Below, piece by piece: positions 13,540-21,121 of a stretch of 49,386 nt of DNA. The position numbers and the translations under genes are program-made. The stretch covers positions 1-49,386 of the forward strand of contig JAGXSG010000029.1 of the NCBI GenBank assembly GCA_018333995.1, given 5' to 3'. The stretch comes from Clostridiales bacterium (GTDB lineage: Bacteria > Actinomycetota > Coriobacteriia > Anaerosomatales > SLCP01). How positions within the stretch are numbered: position 1 is the first letter of the stretch; the number at the start of each line of letters is the position of its first letter. The notes under the pieces are model-generated. The model saw only the letters and a program-made list of their open reading frames with translations. It ran no database searches and had not been told where the DNA came from.

Positions 13540-14382
13540 ATGGGAAGTCGAGTCGATGCGCCAGCGCTTGCTCGGCAGGCGCTTGCTCGTATCGCCGGCC
13601 CCGCCGTTCGAAGGTGCCGACGTGAGCTCCAGTGGGCCGCTGTAGGCAGGCGACTTGTGTCCGAGCGCTCCGGGCCGTTCGTCCACGTCATCGCGACGCA
13701 TTCGACTCCCCTTATTCGGCCGCTGGCTGGGCTTGAGCCACGTCTGCAGCACAACAAGATCGTGAACCTGCGTCTCGCGGCAGGGTCCTTGGACGGTCTC
13801 GTCTTGCGACCAGGACAATGGTTGTCATTCTGGAGGCAGGTCGGACCTCCCACCCGGCGCCGCGGGTTTGTTGAGGGGCTTGTTCTCAAGCAGGGAGCGC
13901 TTTCTGTCGGTGTAGGGGGTGGCCTATGCCAGGCGACGAACCTGCTGTATTGGATGACTCTTCTTACACCGCTTACCGTGACCGAAAGATGGCGGCATAG
14001 CTACGATGTCTTCCCTGATCAGGGGCGCACACAGCCGTTCGGAAGCGGCGCCACGTGTGCTTGGCCCGCCCTCGACTTGCAGATTCTCAACGACACGGAT
14101 GCGCCATACGTTTTGTCGATTCGAGTCACAGAAACGGATCTGGAGGGCAGCTGGACCTCAAGTCGTCCCGCTACCTGCGACTACCGCATAGAAGAGCGGG
14201 CTCATAGAATCACGCACGACGCTCCCGGACTCTATGTTCGCCACAACGAGCTGTGGCGTATCGCCACAGACCGATTGTCAGGAAACGAGTCGGAGCAGCT
14301 GGTCGCGGTGAACGATGCGTGCATGATGTACTCACCGTTTTTGCCACCAGCCACTCGGAGTGAGGCCTCGTCGTCGCTCTAG
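13540..14382 (+). CDS. VanW family protein
   Basis: This 280-residue protein has the VanW signature: LRPGQWLSFWRQVGPPTRRRGF, then VGVGGGLCQATNLLYWMTLL and ERWRHSYDVFPDQGRT, followed by the GATCAWPALDLQILNDTDAPY segment. VanW proteins occur in some glycopeptide-resistance clusters and widely elsewhere; their biochemical function is unknown. No vanRS/HAX genes are nearby. Just after its stop codon an attC-like left arm (GCGCATCGTG, about 14379-14415) with a TACACT hexamer suggests it was once a cassette. Confidence 0.85.
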   Translation: MGSRVDAPALARQALARIAGPAVRRCRRELQWAAVGRRLVSERSGPFVHVIATHSTPLIRPLAGLEPRLQHNKIVNLRLAAGSLDGLVLRPGQWLSFWRQVGPPTRRRGFVEGLVLKQGALSVGVGGGLCQATNLLYWMTLLTPLTVTERWRHSYDVFPDQGRTQPFGSGATCAWPALDLQILNDTDAPYVLSIRVTETDLEGSWTSSRPATCDYRIEERAHRITHDAPGLYVRHNELWRIATDRLSGNESEQLVAVNDACMMYSPFLPPATRSEASSSL

Positions 14383-14459
14383 CACGCGCATCGTGTCGGA
14401 GCGCTCGGCTACACTGAGAAGTGGCGGCGCCACCTTCCCCTCAGGACCGGAGGACCAAG

Positions 14460-14930
14460 ATGAAGGGTAGCAAGGGCATGCCCGGCGTCGGGAGCGTCGC
14501 TCCTCCGGTGGATGCGACGACCGCTACGGGCGAGCACTTCTCTCTTGCAGAGCACGCGGGAAAGTGGGTGGTGTTGTTCTTCTACCCGCGCGCCAACACA
14601 CCGGGTTGAATTCATGAGTCGAAGGACTTCCAGGCGCACCTGCCTGCGCTGAAGTCCCTGAACGCCCAGGTCGTGGGTGTGAGCGCAGACAAGCCCGAGT
14701 CACAGATCAAGTTCATCGAGAAGTACGGCCTGACCTATCCGATGGTTTCCGATACCGGCAAGCAGGTCATCGGCGCTTATGGTGCCCGAGCAGTGCTCGG
14801 TTTAGCCGCGAAGCGATCCACGTTCCTCATCGATCCTGAAGGACGTGTCGCCCACGTGTGGCCGTATGTGAAGATTGACGGACACGCAGAGGACGTGGTC
14901 AACACCATCAGGGAGCTGTCGGTGCGGTGA
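14460..14930 (+). CDS. peroxiredoxin (BCP type) with in-frame UGA at the peroxidatic residue: probable selenoprotein
   Basis: Two stretches in the same frame, joined by a single TGA at 14607-14609, give a 156-residue bacterioferritin-comigratory-type peroxiredoxin: MPGVGSVAPPVD, VVLFFYPRANTPG-U-IHES, KSLNAQVVGVSADKPESQ, KYGLTYPMVSDTGKQV and KRSTFLIDPEGRVAH. The UGA (residue 50) stands exactly where the catalytic Cys of TPGC is expected, so selenocysteine is the simplest reading. There is no Cys five residues later, so it would be a one-Sec enzyme. GGAGG precedes the ATG. The alternative, a nonsense mutation of the Cys codon, is less likely because all of the remaining frame is intact. Confidence 0.8.
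14607..14643 (+). promoter_or_regulatory. candidate bacterial SECIS downstream of the UGA
   Basis: After the UGA two small hairpins can form: GAGTC (14616-14620) with GACTT (14625-14629) around loop GAAG, and CAGG (14631-14634) with CCTG (14639-14642) around loop CGCA. The apical loop of the first begins with G, as bacterial SECIS loops usually do, but lies nearer the UGA than most. Which one, if either, binds SelB cannot be decided by eye. Confidence 0.35.
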
Positions 14931-15054
14931 CCGCGGTGCCTCGGACGACAGGGGTGTGCCTGCCTCAAGCCAGGTTTCATGAGCTGATCCGCCATCGTGC
15001 GGTCGACGAGGGCGGACAGAGGAGAAACTCCAACGAGCAGTAGGCGGTTGGTTC

Positions 15055-15867
15055 GTGGACAAGCGCGTCACCACGGTCAAGGGTTCGGCAGTCGAGTATG
15101 TCGTCGCTGGCAGCGGTGCGCCCGCCATCGTTCTCGTCAACGGTGCGGGAGGCCCTTTGGAGGGCTGGATTCGGGTGCTTGCGGCTCTCGAGGCGGTCAG
15201 CACTGTCGTAGCGTACAACCGGCTCGGCATCGGTCGAAGCAGCAAGCACTCGGAACCGCAGACCGGAGACGTCGTAGTCGGTTTGCTTCACACGCTGCTT
15301 AAGGAGCTGGACCTGCACCCTCCCTACGTTCTCGTAGGCCACTCCCTTGGCGGATTGTTTGTCAACCTGTTCGCCCGCACGTATCCATCTGAGGTTGCTG
15401 CGGTTGTCTTTTTGGATTCCGCGGCACCCGAAGACTCCACGCTGATCGACGAGCACGGCACGGTCCTTCAGCGCTTCACGCAGCGCGTGGTCGACGCAGT
15501 ACTTGGGCGAGACCGTTTATGCGAGGCGATGTTTGTCAAGGAGACCGTGGGAATGATCGCGTGCGCGTGCACCTTCCCGCCGGTACCAGTCATAGTAGTC
15601 AGCGCAGGCAGATCGGCTCGAGGTATCCCCTCCGCGGTCCGGGCTGCGCGCGCCCGGAATCAAGAGGGGCTGGTCGCTCTTTCGCCGCTGGGTGCGCACG
15701 TCATAGCCAGCAAGAGCGGCCACTTCCCACAGATCAGCGAGCCGGGCCTGGTCATCGAGGTGATTCGATCCGCAGTGGCCTCGGCCAAGGAGATAATGGC
15801 TCACCCGGGTGTCAACCCGACAACGCCGCGTGAGGTAGATTCGGGTCCTGATCAGCACGAAGGATGA
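15055..15867 (+). CDS. alpha/beta hydrolase
   Basis: This 270-residue alpha/beta hydrolase fold protein has VLVNGAGGPLEGW as the oxyanion-hole region, the nucleophile elbow GHSLGG (Ser97), FLDSAAPED following strand 6, and SKSGHFPQISEP with the catalytic His. The substrate is unknown. GTG start with AGGAGAAACTCC some distance ahead. The last 22 or so residues (PGVNPTTPREVDSGPDQHEG) are encoded by a fossil attC and match the end of the VanZ-like protein at 4969, so both genes were extended into their recombination site. It overlaps the next gene by 4 bp. Confidence 0.8.
   Translation: MDKRVTTVKGSAVEYVVAGSGAPAIVLVNGAGGPLEGWIRVLAALEAVSTVVAYNRLGIGRSSKHSEPQTGDVVVGLLHTLLKELDLHPPYVLVGHSLGGLFVNLFARTYPSEVAAVVFLDSAAPEDSTLIDEHGTVLQRFTQRVVDAVLGRDRLCEAMFVKETVGMIACACTFPPVPVIVVSAGRSARGIPSAVRAARARNQEGLVALSPLGAHVIASKSGHFPQISEPGLVIEVIRSAVASAKEIMAHPGVNPTTPREVDSGPDQHEG
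15798..15850 (+). other. attC left half inside the hydrolase gene
   Basis: GGGTGTCAACCCGACAACGCC and GCGTGAGGTAGATTCGGG (TAGATT 15836-15841) match the left and central part of the attC at 5551-5641. The right arm and GTTRRRY core are missing, and the next gene starts within 25 bp. This is a truncated site. Confidence 0.55.
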
Positions 15868-16385
15868 CTATGGTGGAATCGGGCGGTCACCACGTCGAAC
15901 TCGTTTCATACTGCCCCGAGCGTCACGGCGCTCTTGTGGCGTCCTGGCTGCACCAGCCTCATGTCTCCCGCTGGTGGGGCGACCCTAAGAAGGCTGCACA
16001 GGAGCTGTCGGTGCCCCCGGCCGGGGGAGGCGAAGCCATCATCGCCGCAGATGGAGCCCCCGTCGGTTACGTCCGCTGGCAGACTCCCAGTCGTTCAGAC
16101 CTCGACGCCGCCGGCCTGTTCGATGTCCCCGATGACGTGACCGACATCGACATAGCCATCGGGGAGACCGACTACCTGGGTCAGGGCATCGGTACCCGTG
16201 CGCTCGTGGTACTGCGCGAACGACTGGTGGAGGGCGGCACCGCGATGATCATCCTCGCGACTTCGGTGGCTAACACGCGCGCTGTCCGGGCGTACGAGAA
16301 GGCCGGATTCAGTCGGCGCAGGACGTTCATTGACACCGATGGCGGTGAGTACTGGCTGCTGACATTCGAGTTCCCGCCAGCCTGA
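15864..16385 (+). CDS. AAC(6')-like GNAT acetyltransferase
   Basis: This 173-residue protein resembles the AAC(6') aminoglycoside acetyltransferases and related siderophore acetylases: VASWLHQPHVSRWWGD near the N-terminus, the IDIAIGETDYLGQGIGTRAL acetyl-CoA loop, and ATSVANTRAVRAYEKAGFSR at the end. The combination of the WW motif, GQGIGT and NxRAxRAYEKAGF is typical of that group, but resistance cannot be inferred from sequence alone. The ATG overlaps the hydrolase stop (ATGA); an ATG two codons later has better ribosome-site spacing. It sits directly after a fossil attC, as aac(6') cassettes often do. Confidence 0.75.
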   Translation: MTMVESGGHHVELVSYCPERHGALVASWLHQPHVSRWWGDPKKAAQELSVPPAGGGEAIIAADGAPVGYVRWQTPSRSDLDAAGLFDVPDDVTDIDIAIGETDYLGQGIGTRALVVLRERLVEGGTAMIILATSVANTRAVRAYEKAGFSRRRTFIDTDGGEYWLLTFEFPPA

Positions 16386-16485
16386 CCTCGGCGGCCTCGG
16401 GCCGAAATCGCTCTCTTGTATGGGAGAAGAGATTCCTCCTTGTCAGGCGACCGTTGGCAATTTGTACACCGCCACCGGGTTCGCG

Positions 16486-16743
16486 TTACTTGCCGCCGGT
16501 GAGCGTGTCGGTGAGACCGGTCGCGGCTTCGGTAGCCTGGTCGGTAACGCCGCCAAGCGCTTCGGTAGCCTGGTCGGTAACGCCGCCCAAGCCCTCCGTT
16601 ACGCCGCCAAGCGCTTCGGTAGCCTGCGTGGCCACGTCGCCCAAGCCGGCCGACTCGGCTGCCGTCGTCGCAATCTCGCCAATGTTTCCGAGCGCGCCGC
16701 CAGCGGCCTCCTTGATCTTGTCGAAGATGCTTCCAAAGGCCAT
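16486..16743 (-). CDS. small alanine/glycine/threonine-rich repeat protein
   Basis: This 85-residue protein consists of imperfect repeats of about 11-14 residues: VTEGLGGVTDQATEALGG and VTDQATEALGG, with DVATQATEALGG before them. It has no Cys, Pro or aromatic residues after the first ten, and heptad-like spacing suggests a long amphipathic helix. A strong GGAGGAATCAG ribosome site supports translation. The matching DNA repeats (CTTCGGTAGCCTGGTCGGTA) are nearly exact, so copy number may vary. It could be a stress or surface-associated helical protein; I cannot assign a function. The plus-strand frames over it are shadows. Confidence 0.65.
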   Translation of the reverse strand: MAFGSIFDKIKEAAGGALGNIGEIATTAAESAGLGDVATQATEALGGVTEGLGGVTDQATEALGGVTDQATEAATGLTDTLTGGK

Positions 16744-17110
16744 CTGATTCCTCCGATACTCGTGCCCCCGCGTGTGAGAGCGGGCGCGTCATCCGCCGGA
16801 CTCGCCGCTTGTCCGGCTGCTGCACCAAGTGTAGACCGGCTGAGCGGTGCGAGGGGCGTCCCGCACACAATGCACATAGCCGCCGAGCGATCAACTTCCG
16901 AGGCGATCATGTTGAGCTTACCCGAAATCGAGTGAGCTCCGACCGTTGCCGCGCTTTGTAGGCAGTACCGGCATCGGCTCCGTTTGGGTTGAACTGGTGT
17001 TGCGTGCAGCATTTGCCCGTCGAAGTCGCGGACACCATACTCGTCATACAGGACGTATAGGGTCGGCCAAGCAGTGAATATGTCTGCACAGGCAGGCACG
17101 CAAGAGAGGG
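16744..17110. other. 367-bp gap without a recognised gene
   Basis: Open frames here are short and look like shadows. The leader of the small repeat protein is on the left and that of the DUF2200 gene on the right. A GTTGAAC at about 16988 resembles an attC right core but has no partner arm. I see no other signal. Confidence 0.5.
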
Positions 17111-17473
17111 ATGACCTTGACTAAGCATCGTCTGATAGCCATGAAATTCGCTAAGGTCTACCCGCTGTATATTCAGAAGGCGGAGAGGAAGGGCCGTACG
17201 AAGGACGAGGTCGACCAGATCATCTTCTGGTTGACTGGCTACGATCATGAGGGATTAGAGCGACACATCGAACAGCGGAGCGACGTCGAGACCTTCTTCG
17301 CGCAAGCACCATCCATGCATCCGAACAGCTCGCTTATCACCGGTGTGGTGTGCGGTGTTAGGGTCGAAGAAGTCGGCGATCCGCTGATGCAGAAGATTCG
17401 CTACTTGGACAAGCTGATTGATGAGCTCGCACGAGGAAAGGCCATGGACAGGATCTTGCGTCAGAGCGCGTGA
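17111..17473 (+). CDS. DUF2200 family protein
   Basis: This 120-residue protein matches DUF2200: [20 protein letters not shown], then [15 protein letters not shown] and the late [18 protein letters not shown] and [16 protein letters not shown] blocks. The family is small, widespread and uncharacterised. The ATG has GAGAGGG just ahead. It stands alone between two gaps of about 350 bp, which is the usual look of cargo in accessory regions. Confidence 0.85.
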   Translation: MTLTKHRLIAMKFAKVYPLYIQKAERKGRTKDEVDQIIFWLTGYDHEGLERHIEQRSDVETFFAQAPSMHPNSSLITGVVCGVRVEEVGDPLMQKIRYLDKLIDELARGKAMDRILRQSA

Positions 17474-17812
17474 CGCGAGGCTGCTATCTCCTCGAGGGAA
17501 GGAGCCCAGGTGGAAGCAGCTGACGGCTCCTTCAGCTGGAGCGGAGCAGCCGGAACCGCCTATGCCGATGGCACGCTCGCGTCTCATTGACGTGGTGCTG
17601 TGGCGCGCCTAGACTCCCGTTAAGTGTAGGCGGCGGGGGGTCGCTCAGTAGACTACGCAGGGGGGCGAGTCTATGAGATTCACGTAGGGAGCCACGCCCA
17701 ATGAGGCTCCCGCAAAGAGGCATCGCCAAGCGTGGCAATTTACGTCGTAGCATGCACAAATCCTACTTGGCATTCCAAGGGTGGAGCATGACATGAGGGG
17801 AGGGGCAGACCT
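17474..17812. other. 339-bp gap upstream of the ABC operon
   Basis: A CAGCTGA/TCAGCTG stem lies near 17516-17540 and may end the DUF2200 transcript, although no T tract follows. GCCACGC (about 17693) can pair with GCGTGGC (about 17730). No gene is evident. The ABC operon promoter should be in this interval, but I cannot place it with confidence. Confidence 0.4.
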
Positions 17813-18553
17813 GTGCGGTGGTGGTTGACAGAGATCCGACGATCGGTGCTTGCCGCACCGTTCTTCATGGGCGTTGTGCTCGTCGTTTTAGCTTTGTTCT
17901 GGTGGATCCGCCCGGAGCTTCCGTGGGGCGATGAGGTGGGCGCGCATTATCTCTACTTCCGCGCCTATAATGGATACGCATCCGTGTTGGCGGCAGTGGT
18001 GGCAGTCGTGCCTTTTGCGTCGTCGTACGCGCTCGAGCGCAACGAGGGCTTCTCGCGAAGTATCCTCATGCGAGCGGAGACCGTGCGCTATCAGGTGGTG
18101 CGGCTGCTGAGCAACGCTCTTGCGGGCGGTCTCGTCTTGGCGGTCCCGATGACCGCCGCGCGGCTCTGGCTTCAGGCGAGATACCCGCTTATCGAAGACA
18201 TCAACGGTCCCAGACCTTTCATCGGTTCGAGCGTCTATCTTGATCAGGTGACCCACATGTGGCTGCTGGTGGGGGTCTCGTTTCTCTTCGGCGCGACGTA
18301 CGCCACCGTTGGACTCGCATCCTCGACCCTGCTGCGGAACCCGTACTACGCGTACGTCATCCCGTTCGCCGTTTTGATGATCCCGGCGATCCTGCTCGGG
18401 AACACCGACTTCGCGTTCCTCAATCCGGCAATGATGTGGGACCCCTCGATGAACAGCAAAGCGACCCCTTGGTCCGTGGGTGCACAGTATGCCGTCTTCT
18501 GGGCGGTGAGCCTCACGCTGTACTTCCGCTTCTTCCGCTCCAAGGAGGAGTGA
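17813..18553 (+). CDS. ABC exporter membrane subunit 1
   Basis: This 246-residue integral membrane protein has about six hydrophobic segments (first at 11-32, last at 225-240) and cytoplasmic loops rich in Arg (SRSILMRAETVRYQVVRLL). It resembles ABC-2 type permeases in topology, but I see no specific family motif. GTG start after GAGGGGAGGGG. It is the first of four tightly packed genes that end with an ATPase, so it is probably part of one export complex whose substrate is unknown. Confidence 0.7.
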   Translation: MRWWLTEIRRSVLAAPFFMGVVLVVLALFWWIRPELPWGDEVGAHYLYFRAYNGYASVLAAVVAVVPFASSYALERNEGFSRSILMRAETVRYQVVRLLSNALAGGLVLAVPMTAARLWLQARYPLIEDINGPRPFIGSSVYLDQVTHMWLLVGVSFLFGATYATVGLASSTLLRNPYYAYVIPFAVLMIPAILLGNTDFAFLNPAMMWDPSMNSKATPWSVGAQYAVFWAVSLTLYFRFFRSKEE

Positions 18554-18554
18554 G

Positions 18555-19406
18555 GTGGGAGGACCTGCTGGCGCCATCTCTCAGATATACGTACGAAGCG
18601 CGTTGCGCAGCCCGGTCAGCTGGATCGCTGTGTTGGCTGCGCTCTTCTACACGGTCATGGTCAGCCTTGACGAGCCGTTCTTCCTTTCGCAGGCTGGTAT
18701 CGAACTCGGCGTCATCGAGAGTGTCCTGCACGTGTTCGGCAGCAACGTCCTGTACACGACCTGGGGTCTGTTCATCCCGCTGCTGTTCGTGATCGTGCCG
18801 ATGCTAAACAAGAGTGAGCAGGAGCGCCTGGTGGCGGTGCGAGGGGGCGGGCGCACGGAGCTTTGGGTAGCAAAGGTTCTTGCCATCGCCAAGCTCTCAG
18901 CTCTGCTCTTGGGCACGGTCCTTCTCGTGGCTGTCGCCCTCATCGCCCCGGGCAGGGAGCTATCCGTGCATAACTGGACGGCTGAGTACGTTGAGGTCAC
19001 GCGCGCGGTGGCTGCAAGTCCCGAGGGAAGCCTCGATCCCAACTACTACCGTGTGGCAAACGATTACCTGGTCGAGACGAAACGGCCCTGGACCGTTGCG
19101 CTCCTGCAGGCGGGGTTGCTCGTGCTCGCCTTTGTCGTTGCCGGAACGCTCTTTGCGGCGCTCGCCCACTACATCAAACACCCGGCCTTCACGTTCATCG
19201 TTGTGGCTGCGTACTGGCTCCTTATCCTCGTGCCTTTCGGAAGTGCCGCCGCCATACTTTGGTTCTTCTCGCCGCAGATGCACATCGCGCTTGATTCAAG
19301 GAGCGTGCAATTCCCGTACTGGGTCTCGTACCTTTACCTCTTGTCATCTTTCGTGATCTTCAACGTGGCCGGCTGGCGCGGGCAGCAAAGAGCGGTCGTG
19401 GGATGA
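18555..19406 (+). CDS. ABC exporter membrane subunit 2
   Basis: This 283-residue protein has an early membrane anchor (about 17-35), a helix pair around 55-90 and a long extracytoplasmic stretch, followed by three more membrane helices (about 185-275). The segment EQERLVAVRGGGRTELWVAK is a typical cytoplasmic coupling loop of ABC-2 permeases. GTG start one base after the stop of subunit 1. It overlaps subunit 3 by 4 bp. Confidence 0.7.
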   Translation: MGGPAGAISQIYVRSALRSPVSWIAVLAALFYTVMVSLDEPFFLSQAGIELGVIESVLHVFGSNVLYTTWGLFIPLLFVIVPMLNKSEQERLVAVRGGGRTELWVAKVLAIAKLSALLLGTVLLVAVALIAPGRELSVHNWTAEYVEVTRAVAASPEGSLDPNYYRVANDYLVETKRPWTVALLQAGLLVLAFVVAGTLFAALAHYIKHPAFTFIVVAAYWLLILVPFGSAAAILWFFSPQMHIALDSRSVQFPYWVSYLYLLSSFVIFNVAGWRGQQRAVVG

Positions 19407-20095
19407 GGGCGCTTCTCACCGAACTTAGGAACCACAGAGTGCTACTCTTAGCCGTCGTCGGGCTGCAGGCGCTCTCGTGCATGGCACCCTACGTCACGCT
19501 TTTCGTCTATTCTCCGAACATTTTCGAGAGTTATGTCGCCAACGTGGCGGACTACTTCTCGATGCCGCTCCTGTTGTTCTGGCTTTGGTTTGCCGCGATC
19601 GGTCTTATCGGAGCCGGTGGTTACTGGAGCACAGAAGCCGGGTCGCGGTTCCACCTCGAGGCGCTACGCCACAGATCTTTCTCGGCGTGGCTTGGACGCA
19701 AGCTTGGCACCGTCGCCGCGGTCTGTCTGCTTGTCTATGGCGCGGTGCCCTTCGCGTTCCTGGTTGCAATCTACCCAGGTCAGGGAGGAGCAGTGCTTCT
19801 CGCTTCGCTGCTACTCGCCTCGTACGGCCTGCATCTAGCGCTCGTGCTTCTCGGCTTGAGCATGTTGGGCCTGAGAACCGGGTACGCTTTTGTCGGCGTG
19901 CTTGCGTACCATTTCGCTAACCTCGCCTTCAACCACGCGGACCTTCCCAACATAATCCGCTACTTTCTGATAGCAGGGCACGGCGACATCCTCTCGCTGC
20001 TAGTTTCGATCTTCGGCATAGTTGCTCTGTTTGTCATCATCTTCCGTCTGCTGCGTCCGAGCCACATCACGACACGAGGGAGTGAGTTTTTATGA
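19403..20095 (+). CDS. ABC exporter membrane subunit 3
   Basis: This 230-residue protein has about six membrane segments and loops such as YWSTEAGSRFHLEALRHRSF and GRKLGTVAAV on the cytoplasmic side. It overlaps both neighbours by 4 bp (ATGA), so the set is translated as a unit. Three different membrane subunits with one ATPase is unusual for a two-domain exporter; one may be accessory or modulate assembly. Confidence 0.65.
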   Translation: MRALLTELRNHRVLLLAVVGLQALSCMAPYVTLFVYSPNIFESYVANVADYFSMPLLLFWLWFAAIGLIGAGGYWSTEAGSRFHLEALRHRSFSAWLGRKLGTVAAVCLLVYGAVPFAFLVAIYPGQGGAVLLASLLLASYGLHLALVLLGLSMLGLRTGYAFVGVLAYHFANLAFNHADLPNIIRYFLIAGHGDILSLLVSIFGIVALFVIIFRLLRPSHITTRGSEFL

Positions 20096-20748
20096 GTGAG
20101 GCGTTCCTGTCTGTTCGTTCCGTCTCTCTTTCGCTCAAAGGAGACCAGATACTCAAAGACGTCTCATTAGAGGCGCATGCCGGTCAGGTGATCGGGATCG
20201 TTGGCCGCAACGGCTCGGGCAAGAGCATGCTGTTCAAGTGCATCGCCGGTCTTGTAATCCCGCAGTCCGGCGAGATCGTCGTGGACGGCTTTCCGGTGGT
20301 TGCGAACAAGCGCTTTCCCCCGGACCTCGGAGCGCTGATCGAAAAGCCCGGTTTCCTGGGCTCGCTTTCAGCCTACGAGAATCTAAGCGTGCTCGCGTCG
20401 ATCCAGAACAGGATCGGCCGAGACGAGATCTTAGAGGCGCTTCGCGTGGTCGGTCTTGAAGACGTTGCACGAAAGAAGGTCCGCAAGTTCTCCGTCGGCA
20501 TGAAGCAGCGTTTGGGGATAGCGCAAGCGTTCATGGAGCGTCCGCGGCTGCTGCTCCTCGACGAGCCGACAAGCGGGCTCGATACTGATGGCGTTGAGAT
20601 GCTGCACGGAGTCGTCGAGAGACTCAAGGCGCAGGGGGTGACCATCTTGTTGGCAAGCCACATCCGAGAGGACATCGAGCGGCTGAGCGACTGCGTTTTA
20701 GGGATGGAACGAGGCGTCCTTGCCGAACTAGAACAGGTCCCGTGCTGA
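20092..20748 (+). CDS. ABC exporter ATP-binding subunit
   Basis: This 218-residue ATPase has Walker A as GRNGSGKSM (about 38-46), signature FSVGMKQRLG (about 133-142), Walker B LLLLDEPTSG (about 153-162) and the switch His in LASHIRED. The LL...NLSVL region and short length fit bacitracin/lantibiotic-exporter type ATPases (CcmA family). It energises the three membrane proteins encoded upstream. Its last 112 bp are duplicated at 23331-23442. Confidence 0.9.
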   Translation: MSEAFLSVRSVSLSLKGDQILKDVSLEAHAGQVIGIVGRNGSGKSMLFKCIAGLVIPQSGEIVVDGFPVVANKRFPPDLGALIEKPGFLGSLSAYENLSVLASIQNRIGRDEILEALRVVGLEDVARKKVRKFSVGMKQRLGIAQAFMERPRLLLLDEPTSGLDTDGVEMLHGVVERLKAQGVTILLASHIREDIERLSDCVLGMERGVLAELEQVPC

Positions 20749-20762
20749 GCGTTTGACCCGGA
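20651..20762 (+). repeat. 112-bp direct repeat, copy 1 (end of the ABC ATPase gene)
   Basis: From TTGGCAAGCCACATCCG to GCGTTTGACCCGGA this stretch matches 23331-23442 with about nine mismatches and no gaps. It encodes the last 32 residues of the ATPase and its downstream flank. The intervening 2.6 kb carries another ABC module. Confidence 0.9.
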
Positions 20763-20832
20763 TTGAGCGCGACCCTGCCCACGGTTCCGAGACCGGTCGC
20801 CTCGGCGCATGGCTCGTCCTCCGAATCCTCGC

Positions 20833-21060
20833 TCAACGCCTGAGTGAATCCGTCAGTTCGAAGCGACTGCTGACTGCATGTTTCTTGAGAAGCTTTGACA
20901 CGTGGAACTCGACGGTTTTAGGTGTGATGCCGAGCTCATTGGCGATTTGTTTGTTCGTCTGACCACCCACAAGCCGACGAAGCACTTGGGTCTCGCGACC
21001 AGTGAGCGTGGGACTCGATTCCGGGTATTGCAGGATGCCCCGTCCTTTGTCCCAAGTCAC
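20833..21060 (-). CDS. LuxR-type helix-turn-helix protein (DNA-binding domain only)
   Basis: This 75-residue protein is essentially a single LuxR/GerE domain: SPTLTGRETQVLRRLVGGQT, then NKQIANELGITPKTVEFHVS. No receiver or ligand domain precedes it, so it is either a stand-alone regulator such as the GerE type or the end of a lost larger gene. The GTG has GGGGGAGCGA ahead, supporting a real start. It lies downstream of and in the same direction as an ABC exporter pair and may control it. Confidence 0.75.
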   Translation of the reverse strand: MTWDKGRGILQYPESSPTLTGRETQVLRRLVGGQTNKQIANELGITPKTVEFHVSKLLKKHAVSSRFELTDSLRR

Positions 21061-21121
21061 TCGCTCCCCCTAGCCTCGATGTTCACCCGTGAACCATTCA
21101 TCTGTGTGGCACTCGCTCCGC

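Noticed and set aside
16420-16935. A 171-codon plus-strand frame over the repeat protein
   Set aside because: The minus-strand gene has a strong ribosome site and a coherent helical repeat; the plus frame is its antisense shadow.
16980-17000. GTTGAAC resembling an attC right core
   Set aside because: No pairing L box or left core at a suitable distance.
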